A DNA stretch of 20,399 nt from DATLAN01 sp035527455 (GCA_035527455.1 DATLAN010000043.1:1-20399), one strand, 5' to 3'; positions 7,861 to 17,162 are shown, counted from the first letter of the stretch. Made by a program: numbers and translations. Notes: a model not told the origin generated them from the letters alone.

Positions 7861-8259
7861 ATGCCAGCGACGTTGAAAGTAGAAAATTATATGGCGAGGG
7901 AGTTGGTAACGGCCCGTCCGGAGATGGAGGCGTATGAAGCGATCGGCCTCCTCCTGAAACACGAGATCTCCGGCATGCCCGTGGTGGACAACGCCGGCAA
8001 GCTGGTGGGCATTCTCTCGGAGCGGGACTGCCTGGAAACGCTGGCCGACTCGCGGTATCACGAGTTGCCCACGGCGCTGGTCAAAGACCTCATGACCAAG
8101 GACGTGGTCACCGTGGGCCCGAATACGAGCATCCTGGAGGTCAGCAATCTGTTCGTCGATCACCGATTCCGCCGGTTCCCCGTGGTCGATGGCGATACAC
8201 TCGTGGGGCAGATCAGCCGCCGGGACGTTTTGAGGGCAATCAAGGAGTTGCACTTCTAA
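7861..8259 (+). CDS. Two-CBS-domain protein, 132 aa
   Basis: The protein is a bare Bateman module: CBS1 about residues 8-62 (KVENYMARELVTARPEMEAY, ISGMPVVDNAGKLVGILSE) and CBS2 about 74-130 (VKDLMTKDVVTVGPNTS, RRFPVVDGDTLVGQISRRD). Such stand-alone pairs bind adenine nucleotides and act as regulatory subunits or sensors; the partner is not evident here. The start is good, with GAGGAGA eight to ten bases upstream of ATG 7861. It is divergent from uvrC across a 200-bp gap, and its 3' end overlaps the convergent gene at 8240-10078 by 20 bp. Confidence 0.88.
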   Translation: MPATLKVENYMARELVTARPEMEAYEAIGLLLKHEISGMPVVDNAGKLVGILSERDCLETLADSRYHELPTALVKDLMTKDVVTVGPNTSILEVSNLFVDHRFRRFPVVDGDTLVGQISRRDVLRAIKELHF

Positions 8260-10078
8260 GGCCCGTGGCCAACAAGACCAACTCGCGCGATAACTCGTCG
8301 AGAAGTACCAGTTCGGTCTCGCGCTGGGCGGTTGTGCCGGGGAAATCGGGGGCGGAGGCACGGGTGCAGGCCTCGTAGATGTTTGCCGCCAATCGGGAAA
8401 TCGCCGCACTGGGTGAATCGGGCCGGCCTGCGTCTGCCTGCTGATCACGCGAAATCAATTCCCAGACCAGCCGCAGGTCGTTCGTTCGTCGGACCAAGAC
8501 TCTTAGCCGCTCGATCATTGCGGCCAGCTCTCGGGCGTTCCACTCCCGCTCGTCGTGCAGCTCTGTCTCCAACGCCTGCAACGCCAAATTGGTGCCCCCG
8601 ATCCGGGCTTTCAATTCGTCGACGTTCACGCGATCGCTCGGCTGGTTCGGCAACGCGTCGGGCTGTGTCGGCGGCGCGGTGAGATCCAGCGACGTGGGCG
8701 CGGTTTCCGTTGCCGGCTCGAGGAAGGGGTCTTCCAGAGTTTCGATCGGCTCCGGCGCGAGATGTGACGCCGGCTGGAGGAACGGATCCCGTAAGGTCAC
8801 GATCGGTTCGGCCGGCCGGGCCGAGTCGGGTCGAAGTGCCGCATTCGTTGGAGGATGCGGGAGGTCCGGAGACTTGGGACTGACGGCCCGAATCGTCTGG
8901 CCCGATGCGAAGTCCGCCGTCGCCAGCGACGCGATCGGGGGCTCAAAAGTGTCTCTTTCCGGCCACGGTCTTATCCGGCTGCTTGTGACGATCGACTCAT
9001 CCGCGGTCGTTCGACGGGGCGCTGAGGCGATGGGTGGCTCCAACACCGGAAGCGTCTCGAATCGTGGCGCGGTGCCGGCGGCCGGCTGCTGCGAGAAACC
9101 GGGTGGGACTCCGCCCGATCGGGCTGATACGGCCGACGCTTCCGGAGCGATCGTGTCCTGCTTGGTGATTGTGTTTGGCGTCCCGATTGTCGGCATCGGA
9201 GGTGACACGGCCGAATCCAGAGCGACGGAACACCGCCGCGGCGACAGGAACGGTCGAGGCCGTGCGGCTGCCTGGAATTCCCCCACGTGCCGGGCCGCTT
9301 CACGGGGGCGGACCATTGCGGTCGGGGTCGGCAAGGCCGATGATTGCGGAACGTCCAAGGCCACGGCACTCGGTGGACCCGGCAGCTTCGGGGCCGCATC
9401 GCGCCGGGTCTGCTCGGGCCGATGCCCTGCCGGGCCGGGCGGCCGTGCCGGAAACGGCTCGTTGATCCACGGCGGCATCTCTTGAAGAGCGAGCGCCGCG
9501 GGCGGTTCCCACGGCGGCGCGGGTGTGAGCGGATGGAACTGCGGGTCCGGCGGCAGCGGTCCCTCCATGCCGGGTGTGGAACGGAGGATGGCCGACTCGA
9601 GCCACACGATCAGTTCGTCTTGTTGCTCGAACGAGCGGCCGGCTTCTTCCCAAAGCGTCTGCACGCGACTCCATGCCGCCCGGCGCCGCGTAAAGACACC
9701 CCGCCGTTGCCGAAAGGTGCGATAGACTTCCGCGCGGAACCGCCGGGCAAGCTGCTCGACGGCCGCCTTTTCCCTTTGATCGGTCTCTCGCAGCAAGCCG
9801 AGCAGATCGGCTTCCGAGAGGGCTTTTCCCTGGGCCATTTGTCGAAGCAGGTAGCCGTACCGGGTCCGCCAGTCGGCCACTTCGTCTGGCCTGAGGACCA
9901 CCCGGTTGGCGCGGTCCAGCCGCTGCAAAGTCTCGCGAACCCACTCCTCCCGGTCGGTAGCGTCCATCTGGGTCACGCGCCGGACGATCGCATGGCCTCC
10001 CGACGGACGGTCGTCCGCGCGCACCTCGGAGGGTGCCAGCAGTGCGGCACTCGCCAGAAGAAACGGGAGAGGTTGCAT
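8240..10078 (-). CDS. Exported Pro-rich protein of unknown function, 612 aa
   Basis: I do not recognise this gene. A hydrophobic N-terminus (PLPFLLASAALLAPSEVRA) with probable cleavage before DD at about 22 suggests export. Residues about 25-165 are charged and helical, rich in Arg and Glu (an ATLWEEAGRSFEQQDELIVWLE-type helix). Residues about 165-480 are a disordered Pro/Ala/Ser-rich linker. Within it, the motif DPFLxPA occurs twice in a near-repeat (TLRDPFLQPASHLAPEPI and TLEDPFLEPATETAP, near 430-465). Residues about 490-612 are again helical, with likely coiled coil (ELKARIGG, ALETELHDEREWNARELAAM). GC-skewed codon use over the whole frame supports coding. A TATAAT lies about 60 bases upstream. 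It may be a periplasmic or envelope protein specific to the lineage. Confidence 0.7.
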   Translation of the reverse strand: MQPLPFLLASAALLAPSEVRADDRPSGGHAIVRRVTQMDATDREEWVRETLQRLDRANRVVLRPDEVADWRTRYGYLLRQMAQGKALSEADLLGLLRETDQREKAAVEQLARRFRAEVYRTFRQRRGVFTRRRAAWSRVQTLWEEAGRSFEQQDELIVWLESAILRSTPGMEGPLPPDPQFHPLTPAPPWEPPAALALQEMPPWINEPFPARPPGPAGHRPEQTRRDAAPKLPGPPSAVALDVPQSSALPTPTAMVRPREAARHVGEFQAAARPRPFLSPRRCSVALDSAVSPPMPTIGTPNTITKQDTIAPEASAVSARSGGVPPGFSQQPAAGTAPRFETLPVLEPPIASAPRRTTADESIVTSSRIRPWPERDTFEPPIASLATADFASGQTIRAVSPKSPDLPHPPTNAALRPDSARPAEPIVTLRDPFLQPASHLAPEPIETLEDPFLEPATETAPTSLDLTAPPTQPDALPNQPSDRVNVDELKARIGGTNLALQALETELHDEREWNARELAAMIERLRVLVRRTNDLRLVWELISRDQQADAGRPDSPSAAISRLAANIYEACTRASAPDFPGTTAQRETELVLLDELSRELVLLATGLRSATP

Positions 10079-10140
10079 CAGAGCTGCCGGTTTTCAGAGT
10101 TGCTTAGCTGAGGAGAATCGAAACGCCGAGGAGAGCTGAT

Positions 10141-10146
10141 ATTATA
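10141..10146 (-). promoter_or_regulatory. Candidate -10 box TATAAT upstream of the Pro-rich gene
   Basis: GGTATAATATC on the minus strand, 63-68 bases upstream of the ATG at 10078. No convincing -35 box. Confidence 0.3.
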
Positions 10147-10176
10147 CCATCACGGGCGGTACGTGGCCTATTGCGA

Positions 10177-10190
10177 AGCCGCAAGCGGCT
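10177..10190. repeat. 14-bp palindrome AGCCGC-aa-GCGGCT overlapping a stop codon
   Basis: A perfect 6-bp inverted repeat with a two-base loop. It contains two bases of the TAG stop (10189-10191) of the gene at 10189-10737. On that gene's strand the sequence reads TAGCCGCTTGCGGCTTCGC. This is another short palindrome sitting at a gene end, like the ones at 2976-2991. Confidence 0.6.
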
Positions 10191-10737
10191 ACGGCCCCTG
10201 TGGACTCGCGTGCGGAGGTTCGTGCTGGAACGTCGGGTTACTGCCGGGCGAAGGACCGCCCTGCATGCCGCCCTGTGGAGCCCCGTAGCCGGGACCATAC
10301 CCGGGGCCGCCGTAATAGAGCGGATACCGGTTCCACTGCCCGTACGGATTGGACCAGGAATCGAAGGGCATCGTCCACGGACCCTGCGGATTACCCCACG
10401 GCCCGTATGGCGTCGCACCGGCACGGTAGGGGTATTGCCATTCGCCGTAGGGTCGGATCGCCTCGCCGGCGCCCCAGGTATCGACGACGTGCAAACGATC
10501 CGCGCTGCCGTCGGGCCCGCGCAGCGTCCATCGCCGGTGACGGTAACCGCTTTGGAAGTAGGTGGAATCGTCGCGCTTGTACGCCGGTTGCTTCGGCGCG
10601 AATTGGTGGACCCGCTTGCCGGTCTGCGGGTCGTGACTGTAGGTCGAGGGTCGGAAGATCCAACTGGCCTCGGCCCGGGCGGTCGACGCCGGGGAAAGCG
10701 TCGCGATCGCCATCAGGAAAACCAGGTGCCGTCTCAT
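10189..10737 (-). CDS. Small exported Gly/Pro/Tyr-rich protein, 182 aa
   Basis: Function unknown. The N-terminus MRRHLVFLMAIATLSPASTARA is a good signal peptide with cleavage after ARA. The mature part begins with an ordered, charged region (WIFRPSTYSHDPQTGKRVHQF, continuing RHRRWTLRGPDGSADRLHVVDTW with split motifs) and ends in a low-complexity tail (about 105-182) built from PYGxW/PxGPW and GYGPGYG-type repeats. It could be a surface or envelope protein. The open frame extends upstream to 10935, but only because it runs through a dispersed repeat; ATG 10737 with the signal peptide is the sensible start. Its ribosome-binding site is weak. The stop lies in a palindrome. Confidence 0.68.
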   Translation of the reverse strand: MRRHLVFLMAIATLSPASTARAEASWIFRPSTYSHDPQTGKRVHQFAPKQPAYKRDDSTYFQSGYRHRRWTLRGPDGSADRLHVVDTWGAGEAIRPYGEWQYPYRAGATPYGPWGNPQGPWTMPFDSWSNPYGQWNRYPLYYGGPGYGPGYGAPQGGMQGGPSPGSNPTFQHEPPHASPQGP

Positions 10738-10878
10738 GGGGAGCCAATCTTGATGAGAATAAGAAACACGCCGAACGGCCGTGTGGCAAGAAAGCAACAT
10801 TTCCGGCCGTTTCTGCGACCGGGAAACACGACCGCAGAAGCTGCAATTATCGTTCCTAACGGCGGAGGTGCGATTACA

Positions 10879-10932
10879 GTAGCCATCTCGCTCCGCGAGA
10901 TGAGGCTTCATCTTGCGGAGCAAGATGGCTAC
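10879..10932. repeat. Double-hairpin dispersed repeat, copy 2 (most complete)
   Basis: GTAGC, then hairpin CATCTCGC-tcc-GCGAGATG, a short AGGCTT link, hairpin CATCTTGC-gga-GCAAGATG, then GCTAC. The two hairpins have complementary loops (TCC and GGA) and the whole 54 bp is also one long imperfect palindrome. It lies between the lipoprotein gene (stop at 10948) and the exported Gly/Pro/Tyr-rich gene. Confidence 0.9.
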
Positions 10933-10947
10933 CAACGCGCGCGGCCG

Positions 10948-11349
10948 TCACGGCGAGCGTTCCACCGTCAGCGGCAGGTTCTCCAGCGTACAGGTGCCGA
11001 TTTGCCCGGCCTTCTCCGGGTCGTAGACGAGTCGGGTCCCCTCGGGCAGATCGAGCGAGAAGTTCGGAATCTTCCCGATGATCTCCTTCATGAACTCCTC
11101 TTGGCTCGCCGGATGCTGTCCGTGTTCTGCTTTGTACATCTGCATCAACTGAACGACCGGGAACAGGGCGATCTTCCTCTTGGCGTCGAAGTAGGCCGCG
11201 ATCGGCGTGGCGACCGGTCCGGGGTCGTAGCCTTCGCCTTTCAGCCGCGGGGGCGTGTTGCCGGATTGCTGCGGTGTCTTGTCCCCTTCGCCGCCGCAGC
11301 CGGCCAGCATTCCTGCGGCCAAGATCAACGCGGTGAGACTGCGTCGCAT
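10948..11349 (-). CDS. Small lipoprotein, 133 aa
   Basis: The N-terminus MRRSLTALILAAGMLAGC is a lipoprotein signal with lipobox LAGC (C18), so the mature protein should be lipid-anchored. After a Gly/Pro linker, the domain at about 47-133 has VVQLMQMYKAEHGQHPASQEEFMKEII-like sequence (two blocks) and a LPEGTRLVYDPEKA strand, a layout I associate with small conserved planctomycete proteins of unknown role. ATG 11349 has GGAGG seven bases upstream. The gene starts 32 bp after surE on the same strand, so the two are probably co-transcribed. Longer open frame upstream is an antisense-type extension into surE and is not used. Confidence 0.75.
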   Translation of the reverse strand: MRRSLTALILAAGMLAGCGGEGDKTPQQSGNTPPRLKGEGYDPGPVATPIAAYFDAKRKIALFPVVQLMQMYKAEHGQHPASQEEFMKEIIGKIPNFSLDLPEGTRLVYDPEKAGQIGTCTLENLPLTVERSP

Positions 11350-11381
11350 GGCTGGTTCCTCCGATGGTGACGTGGAAAAGT

Positions 11382-12248
11382 CTATTCCTCGCCGTTGTCC
11401 GGCACGACCTGTTGCATCTTTCGGGCGCTGCGGATGACCGGACCGAAGGCTTGAGCCCGATCGGCCGAATCGTCCGCCGCCATGGCCGGTGCCAGTTCGA
11501 ATCGCCACGGCTGCATTTCCGCCAAGACCGGCCGCTTGGTCATGTTGTAGTCCAAAGGGGTCAGCGTGATCAGGCCCTTGGCCAAAGCCGACAGGTCGGT
11601 CTCGTGTCCTTCGGTCGCACGGGGCGGCCCGCCGGTGATCCAAAAGTATTCGCGTCCCCACGGATCGAAACGCTTCTCGTAACTGTCGCCGTAGGGGGTG
11701 ATGTCCATCGGCACGGTGACGACTTGGGGCACGACGTCCAGGGCGGATGTGGGAATGTTCATGTTGTAGAGTTGTGCCTCGGGCCCCTTCTTTTGCAGAA
11801 TGCCTTCGATCACCGCGCGTGCCAGCCGAGCAGCCTTGTCGAACCGGGCGTTCTGGGCGAATTGCAGCGAGACGGCCACGCTGGTGATCCCGTAGAATGC
11901 CCCTTCGATGGCCGCGGCCACCGTGCCCGAATAAAGCACGTTGATGCCCGCATTGTGGCCCCCGTTGATCCCGCTGACGACCAGGTCGGGCGTTTGGGGA
12001 CAGAGTTCGGTGATGCCGATTTTCACGCAGTCGGCCGGGCTGCCCTCGACGGCCCAGCCCCAATGGTCGTCGTCGTGAAAGACCTCCTTGACGATCAGCG
12101 GGGTCAGGTAGGTGATCGAATGGCCCACGCCGCTTTGCTCGGTGGCCGGGGCCACCACGCAGACCTCGCCCAGGAGCCGCAACTCCCGCTCGAAGGCCGC
12201 CAGTCCGGGGGCGTAGATACCGTCGTCGTTGGTCAGAAGGATGAGCAT
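11382..12248 (-). CDS. surE: 5'/3'-nucleotidase SurE, 288 aa
   Basis: SurE is a metal-dependent nucleoside monophosphate phosphatase of the cytoplasm, linked to stationary-phase survival. All metal and active-site residues are present: D8 and D9 in LLTNDDGIYAPGL, S39 in EQSGVGHS, and N95 in VVSGINGGHNAG; GSPADCVKIG (69-78) is also typical. It is slightly longer than the usual 250 residues because of a C-terminal tail. I prefer ATG 12248, which gives the canonical MLILLTNDDG. A TTG four codons upstream (12260) is directly behind GGAAG and is possible but would leave no spacing. The lipoprotein gene follows at 32 bp. Confidence 0.95.
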   Translation of the reverse strand: MLILLTNDDGIYAPGLAAFERELRLLGEVCVVAPATEQSGVGHSITYLTPLIVKEVFHDDDHWGWAVEGSPADCVKIGITELCPQTPDLVVSGINGGHNAGINVLYSGTVAAAIEGAFYGITSVAVSLQFAQNARFDKAARLARAVIEGILQKKGPEAQLYNMNIPTSALDVVPQVVTVPMDITPYGDSYEKRFDPWGREYFWITGGPPRATEGHETDLSALAKGLITLTPLDYNMTKRPVLAEMQPWRFELAPAMAADDSADRAQAFGPVIRSARKMQQVVPDNGEE

Positions 12249-12331
12249 TGAAGTGAACAACTTCCGGAAATCAGAAGACCGATGACGCTTTCATCATAGC
12301 CGCAAGCATCGCGGGATTCAATGGGCCGAAA

Positions 12332-12416
12332 GCAAAGTAGCCGTCTCGCTCCGCGAGACGTGGCCGTATCTCGCGGAGACGTGGCTGCATCTCGCGGAGC
12401 GAGATGGCTACTTTGC
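12332..12416. repeat. Double-hairpin dispersed repeat, copy 3 (with an extra partial unit)
   Basis: The ends are GCAAAGTAGCC (12332-12342) and GGCTACTTTGC (12406-12416). Hairpin CGTCTCGC-tcc-GCGAGACG is at 12342-12360 and hairpin CATCTCGC-gga-GCGAGATG at 12388-12406. Between them is a truncated third copy (TATCTCGCGGAGACG). It sits between the stop of the symporter gene (12433) and the start of surE. Confidence 0.88.
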
Positions 12417-12432
12417 GATCTTCCCGGGATTC

Positions 12433-14646
12433 TTACCGAAAGATCACGAACAGGCTCGCCGACGCCGCTACCATGACCAGCCACCAGAGCATCAGGTTGC
12501 GCAGCCCGCGGTTCAACTCGCGTTCGTGCGCCGGGAGCCGGGCCCAGCGGGGGTTCCAGATGGTGTCGGGATCGTAACGCTCGGTCGGGTCCGGTTTGAG
12601 CAGGATCGTCGAGGCGATCATTGCGATCAGGCACAGTCCCCATGTGACGGCCGCCCGGTTCAGCAGCGGCCTGATCCGCTCGATCACCGTTACCGTCTGC
12701 TCGACGTGCCCTTCCGCCAGGAAGGGCAGCCAGCCGGCCAGCCGCTTTTTGGCCAGGTGCCTGGCCACGACGGAATCCCGGGCCAGCCGCTTGGCTACCA
12801 TGGCGTCTTCCGCCAACCGCTCTCGGGCGACGTCGTCTTCGAGCAGCCGCTGTGCAAACACCGGGTCTTGGGCCAAGTGTGCTCGAAAGACGTCGTCTTT
12901 GGCCAAAAGTCCGCGCACTTCGACGTCTTTGGCGAAACGGTTGCGCAGTGCCGGGTCCTTGGTCATCTGTTCCCAGAGATCGGCCGGGGCGCGTTGCCTG
13001 ATGATGGCGTTGACGCGCCGCTGGACTTCGCCGACCTCGGCAAACCGGTCCTGAACGGCCGCCTCGGCGGCCAATTGGTCCAGTACGGCGGCCCGCCGCT
13101 TTGCGATCGCCTCGTCTTGCGCAAGATGTTCCTTCAAGACGGGATCTCCCGTCCGGGCGAAGCGATCGATCACGATCGGGTCCGAAAGATCTACGTTCGG
13201 CCGCATCCAGAGGACGGCCGTTCCCACCCAGAGCAAGGCCCCGGCGACGATCCCGAACACGAGCGTGAAGGTGGCCGCCCGGCCGTGGGCCCGTCGCCAG
13301 AAGAAGGCGGCGAGGAAGATCACCGCGATGGGCGGGGCGAACAGTGCGGCCATGTCCTGGATGTAGATGAAGATCCCCTTCTCATGCCACAACAGCAGCG
13401 GGGCCAGCGCGGTGCCGATCAGAATGATGACCAGCGTGGACCAGCGTCCCATGGCCACCATTTCGGCCTCGGAGGCGTTGCGGCGCAAGATCCTCTGGTA
13501 CACGTCGATCGACCAGATCGTCGAGGAGGAATTCAGCACGCTGGAAACGGTGCTCATGATGGCCGCAATCAGCGCGGCCAGCATGATGCCCTGAGCGAAC
13601 GGATTGCCGAGGAACGCCCGGATCATCTTCACGTAAATGGCGTCGCGGGGCTGGCCGAGGCCGAAGTGGGCAAACGCGATCATGCCGGGAAACACGATGA
13701 TCAGCGGCAGGAACACTTTGAGTATTCCGCAGCCAATCACGCCCATCTTGGCGTCCCATTCGCTTTTGGCGCCTAAGCACCGCTGGATGTAGAACTGGTT
13801 CGTGCCCACGTACCAAAGCGAGAGCGTCAACCAGAACGTGGCCACCCCGGTCCATGGCGAGACGGGATGGTCGGCCGGCAGCAACAAGCGGACGCGTGAA
13901 TAGTAGGCGTCCTCATCCGGCGTCCCCTTGACTTTCTCGGCCGGCTTGGCTTCCACTTCTCCGTCGGGTAGCTCCCTTACCACCGCGTCGCGGTTCTTTT
14001 CGATGACCGCGCCCAAACCGCCTGCCTTCTGGGTCCCGGCCCAAACCAGCAGCAGGCCGCCGATCAGCAAGACGGCCACCTGGAGCACGTCGGTCCAGAC
14101 CACCGAGAGCAGCCCGCCGTAAATACAGTAAGCGGCCGTCACAATCGAAATGATCAGCACGGAGCCCATGAACATCCAATTGAATTCCGTCAGCGTCTTT
14201 TCCGAGGGCAGTTCGTAGAGGATTCGCCCGCCGGCATACAACGCGGGCACGAGCACCGCCAGAACCATGTGAAGCAGCGTCAAGCCCGCAAAGACCGACC
14301 GGGTCGTCTGGTTGTATCGATGTTCGAGGAACTCGGGGATCGTAAAGAGCTTTTTGCGGAAGAAGAAGGGCAGGAAGATCCAGATCAAGATGGTATAGGG
14401 AATGAAGTTTCCCCACTCGAACGTCGCCGGGGCCAGGCCGAAGACATAGGCCAACCCCACCATGCCCATGAAATGTTCCGTGCCGATGTTCGAGCCGGTC
14501 ATCGAAAGCGAAACGGCGTACCAGGGGAGCTTGCGGCCGGCGAGGAAGTAATCGTCGGCGATGTTTCGTTCGCCCCTGGCGACCCAGATGCCCAATCCCA
14601 ACGAGACGGCGAAGTAGACGGCAACGACGGTGAGGGTGATTGCCAT
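12433..14646 (-). CDS. Sodium/solute symporter (SSS family) with repeat insertion, 737 aa
   Basis: A membrane transporter of the SGLT/SSS type, probably taking up a sugar or similar solute with Na+. The N-terminal 480 residues hold about 12 hydrophobic segments with family features: ADDYFLAGRKLPWY (30-43), MTGSNIGTEHFMG (49-61), IYGGLLSVVWTDVLQ (175-189), and IMSTVSSVLNSSSTIWSIDVYQ (363-384, split; Na+-site serines and asparagine). The substrate is not evident. A hydrophilic loop at about 210-265 is somewhat long. Residues about 483-645 are a charged, non-membrane insertion ahead of the last two membrane segments (TWGLCLIAMIASTILL and LMLWWLVMVAASASLFVIF). It contains a decapeptide array (564-633). 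The gene starts six bp after the moxR-type gene, so they likely form one operon. Confidence 0.9.
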   Translation of the reverse strand: MAITLTVVAVYFAVSLGLGIWVARGERNIADDYFLAGRKLPWYAVSLSMTGSNIGTEHFMGMVGLAYVFGLAPATFEWGNFIPYTILIWIFLPFFFRKKLFTIPEFLEHRYNQTTRSVFAGLTLLHMVLAVLVPALYAGGRILYELPSEKTLTEFNWMFMGSVLIISIVTAAYCIYGGLLSVVWTDVLQVAVLLIGGLLLVWAGTQKAGGLGAVIEKNRDAVVRELPDGEVEAKPAEKVKGTPDEDAYYSRVRLLLPADHPVSPWTGVATFWLTLSLWYVGTNQFYIQRCLGAKSEWDAKMGVIGCGILKVFLPLIIVFPGMIAFAHFGLGQPRDAIYVKMIRAFLGNPFAQGIMLAALIAAIMSTVSSVLNSSSTIWSIDVYQRILRRNASEAEMVAMGRWSTLVIILIGTALAPLLLWHEKGIFIYIQDMAALFAPPIAVIFLAAFFWRRAHGRAATFTLVFGIVAGALLWVGTAVLWMRPNVDLSDPIVIDRFARTGDPVLKEHLAQDEAIAKRRAAVLDQLAAEAAVQDRFAEVGEVQRRVNAIIRQRAPADLWEQMTKDPALRNRFAKDVEVRGLLAKDDVFRAHLAQDPVFAQRLLEDDVARERLAEDAMVAKRLARDSVVARHLAKKRLAGWLPFLAEGHVEQTVTVIERIRPLLNRAAVTWGLCLIAMIASTILLKPDPTERYDPDTIWNPRWARLPAHERELNRGLRNLMLWWLVMVAASASLFVIFR
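12748..12957 (-). repeat. Seven tandem 10-residue repeats within the symporter gene
   Basis: Seven consecutive 30-bp units encode DPALRNRFAK, DVEVRGLLAK, DDVFRAHLAQ, DPVFAQRLLE, DDVARERLAE, DAMVAKRLAR and DSVVARHLAK. The consensus is D-x-x-[VLA]-x-x-x-[LF]-[AL]-x. There is no length variation between units. Two more related units (DPVLKEHLAQ, DEAIAKRRAA) lie at 13087-13146, and EAAVQDRFAE between them is a weak further match. The DNA units are diverged, so the array is old and not a recent slippage product. Confidence 0.9.
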
Positions 14647-14652
14647 GGCAAC

Positions 14653-15999
<1,347 letters not shown>

Positions 16000-16138
16000 A
16001 ACCTATCGCGGTTCGGTCCTTCCGTGTGCGGAAGTACCCTTCGTTCCAAGAGATACACATTCTCCAATATGTTTACGTTAGTCGATGCGGGACATGCGTG
16101 CAAGCTCTCGCACGAGTTCCCGCCGGCTGCTGTCTCGC

Positions 16139-16167
16139 TTGCCGTGGCGGTTGGCAGGCCCTATGAT
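16139..16167 (+). promoter_or_regulatory. Sigma-70-type promoter for the aldo/keto reductase
   Basis: TTGCCG (16139-16144) and TATGAT (16162-16167) are separated by exactly 17 bp. Transcription would begin near 16174 and leave an approximately 80-base leader before the start codon at 16254. Confidence 0.6.
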
Positions 16168-16253
16168 TGAGCACTGCATCGAAACGGCCGCTTCGTGGAC
16201 CCGGCCGGAGAGGGACGATTCGCCGCATTGCACGCACACAAGGAGAACGGACC

Positions 16254-17162
16254 ATGAAGATCAGACGTCGTGAGTTTCTCGGGACCGCCGCGGCCGCGAC
16301 GGCCGGCGCCTTGATGACCGGCAACCTGGCGGTCGCCGCACCGCAGACGGCCGCATCGGCGGACCTCGATCCGGTCGCTCTGGTGCCGCTGGGCAAGGCT
16401 CTGACGGTCTGCCGGATCTCCTGCGGCACGGGCATGCGCGGCGGCGGACGCCAGACCAACCAGACCCGACTGGGCAAAGAGAAGTTCGAGGCCCTGCTGC
16501 GATACGCCTACGACCAAGGCATCCGGCAGTTCGACATGGGCGACATGTACGGCACCCACCCCTACGTGGGCCGCGTGCTCAAGGGCAAGCCGCGGGAAGA
16601 GATCCAACTGGTCTCCAAGATATGGACCCGCCCCGGAGGCCTTCCCGAGAAGGAACGCCCGCTGGCCGACGTGCTGGTGAGGCGTTTCCTCGAGGAACTC
16701 CAGACCGACTACATCGACGTGTTGCAGATCCACTGCATGGACCGTCCCGATTGGACCAAGGAGCAGCGCCCCCAGATGGACGCGATGGCGAAGCTGAAGG
16801 AGCAGGGGCTGATCCGTGCCCACGGGGTTTCGATCCATTCGCTGCCTGCCCTGGAAGCCGCCGCGGCCGAACCGTGGGTCGACGTGATCCACGCCCGCAT
16901 CAACCCCTACGGCCACCGGACCGACGCACCGATGGAACAGGTCGTGCCCGTGTTGAAGAAGGCCCACGCCGCCGGCAAGGGCATCATCGGCATGAAACTG
17001 ATCGGCGAAGGGGGATTCGACCCCGAGCAACGCAAGAAAACGCTGAAGTTCGTGATGGATCTCGGCTGCATCGATTCGATGACCGTGGGATTCGAACAGC
17101 CGGAACAAATCGACGAGTTCGTGGGGAACGTCCGAGAAAGGTTGGCGGCACGGACGGAATGA
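16254..17162 (+). CDS. Tat-exported aldo/keto reductase, 302 aa
   Basis: A predicted NAD(P)H-dependent oxidoreductase of the AKR superfamily with unknown substrate. The N-terminus KIRRREFLGTAAAATAGAL is a twin-arginine signal with a cleavage region near AVA-AP (about 27-30), so the folded enzyme is probably exported. The catalytic tetrad is complete: D94 and Y99 (FDMGDMYG), K122 (LVSKIW) and H160 (LQIHCMD). The C-terminal half has the late (beta/alpha)8 strands, for example GLIRAHGVSIHS and GKGIIGMKLIGEG. Start ATG 16254 is well supported by AAGGAG nine bases upstream and by the Tat motif. The open frame extending to 16167 is spurious. A sigma-70-like promoter and a hairpin behind the gene suggest a single-gene unit. 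Confidence 0.93.
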   Translation: MKIRRREFLGTAAAATAGALMTGNLAVAAPQTAASADLDPVALVPLGKALTVCRISCGTGMRGGGRQTNQTRLGKEKFEALLRYAYDQGIRQFDMGDMYGTHPYVGRVLKGKPREEIQLVSKIWTRPGGLPEKERPLADVLVRRFLEELQTDYIDVLQIHCMDRPDWTKEQRPQMDAMAKLKEQGLIRAHGVSIHSLPALEAAAAEPWVDVIHARINPYGHRTDAPMEQVVPVLKKAHAAGKGIIGMKLIGEGGFDPEQRKKTLKFVMDLGCIDSMTVGFEQPEQIDEFVGNVRERLAARTE

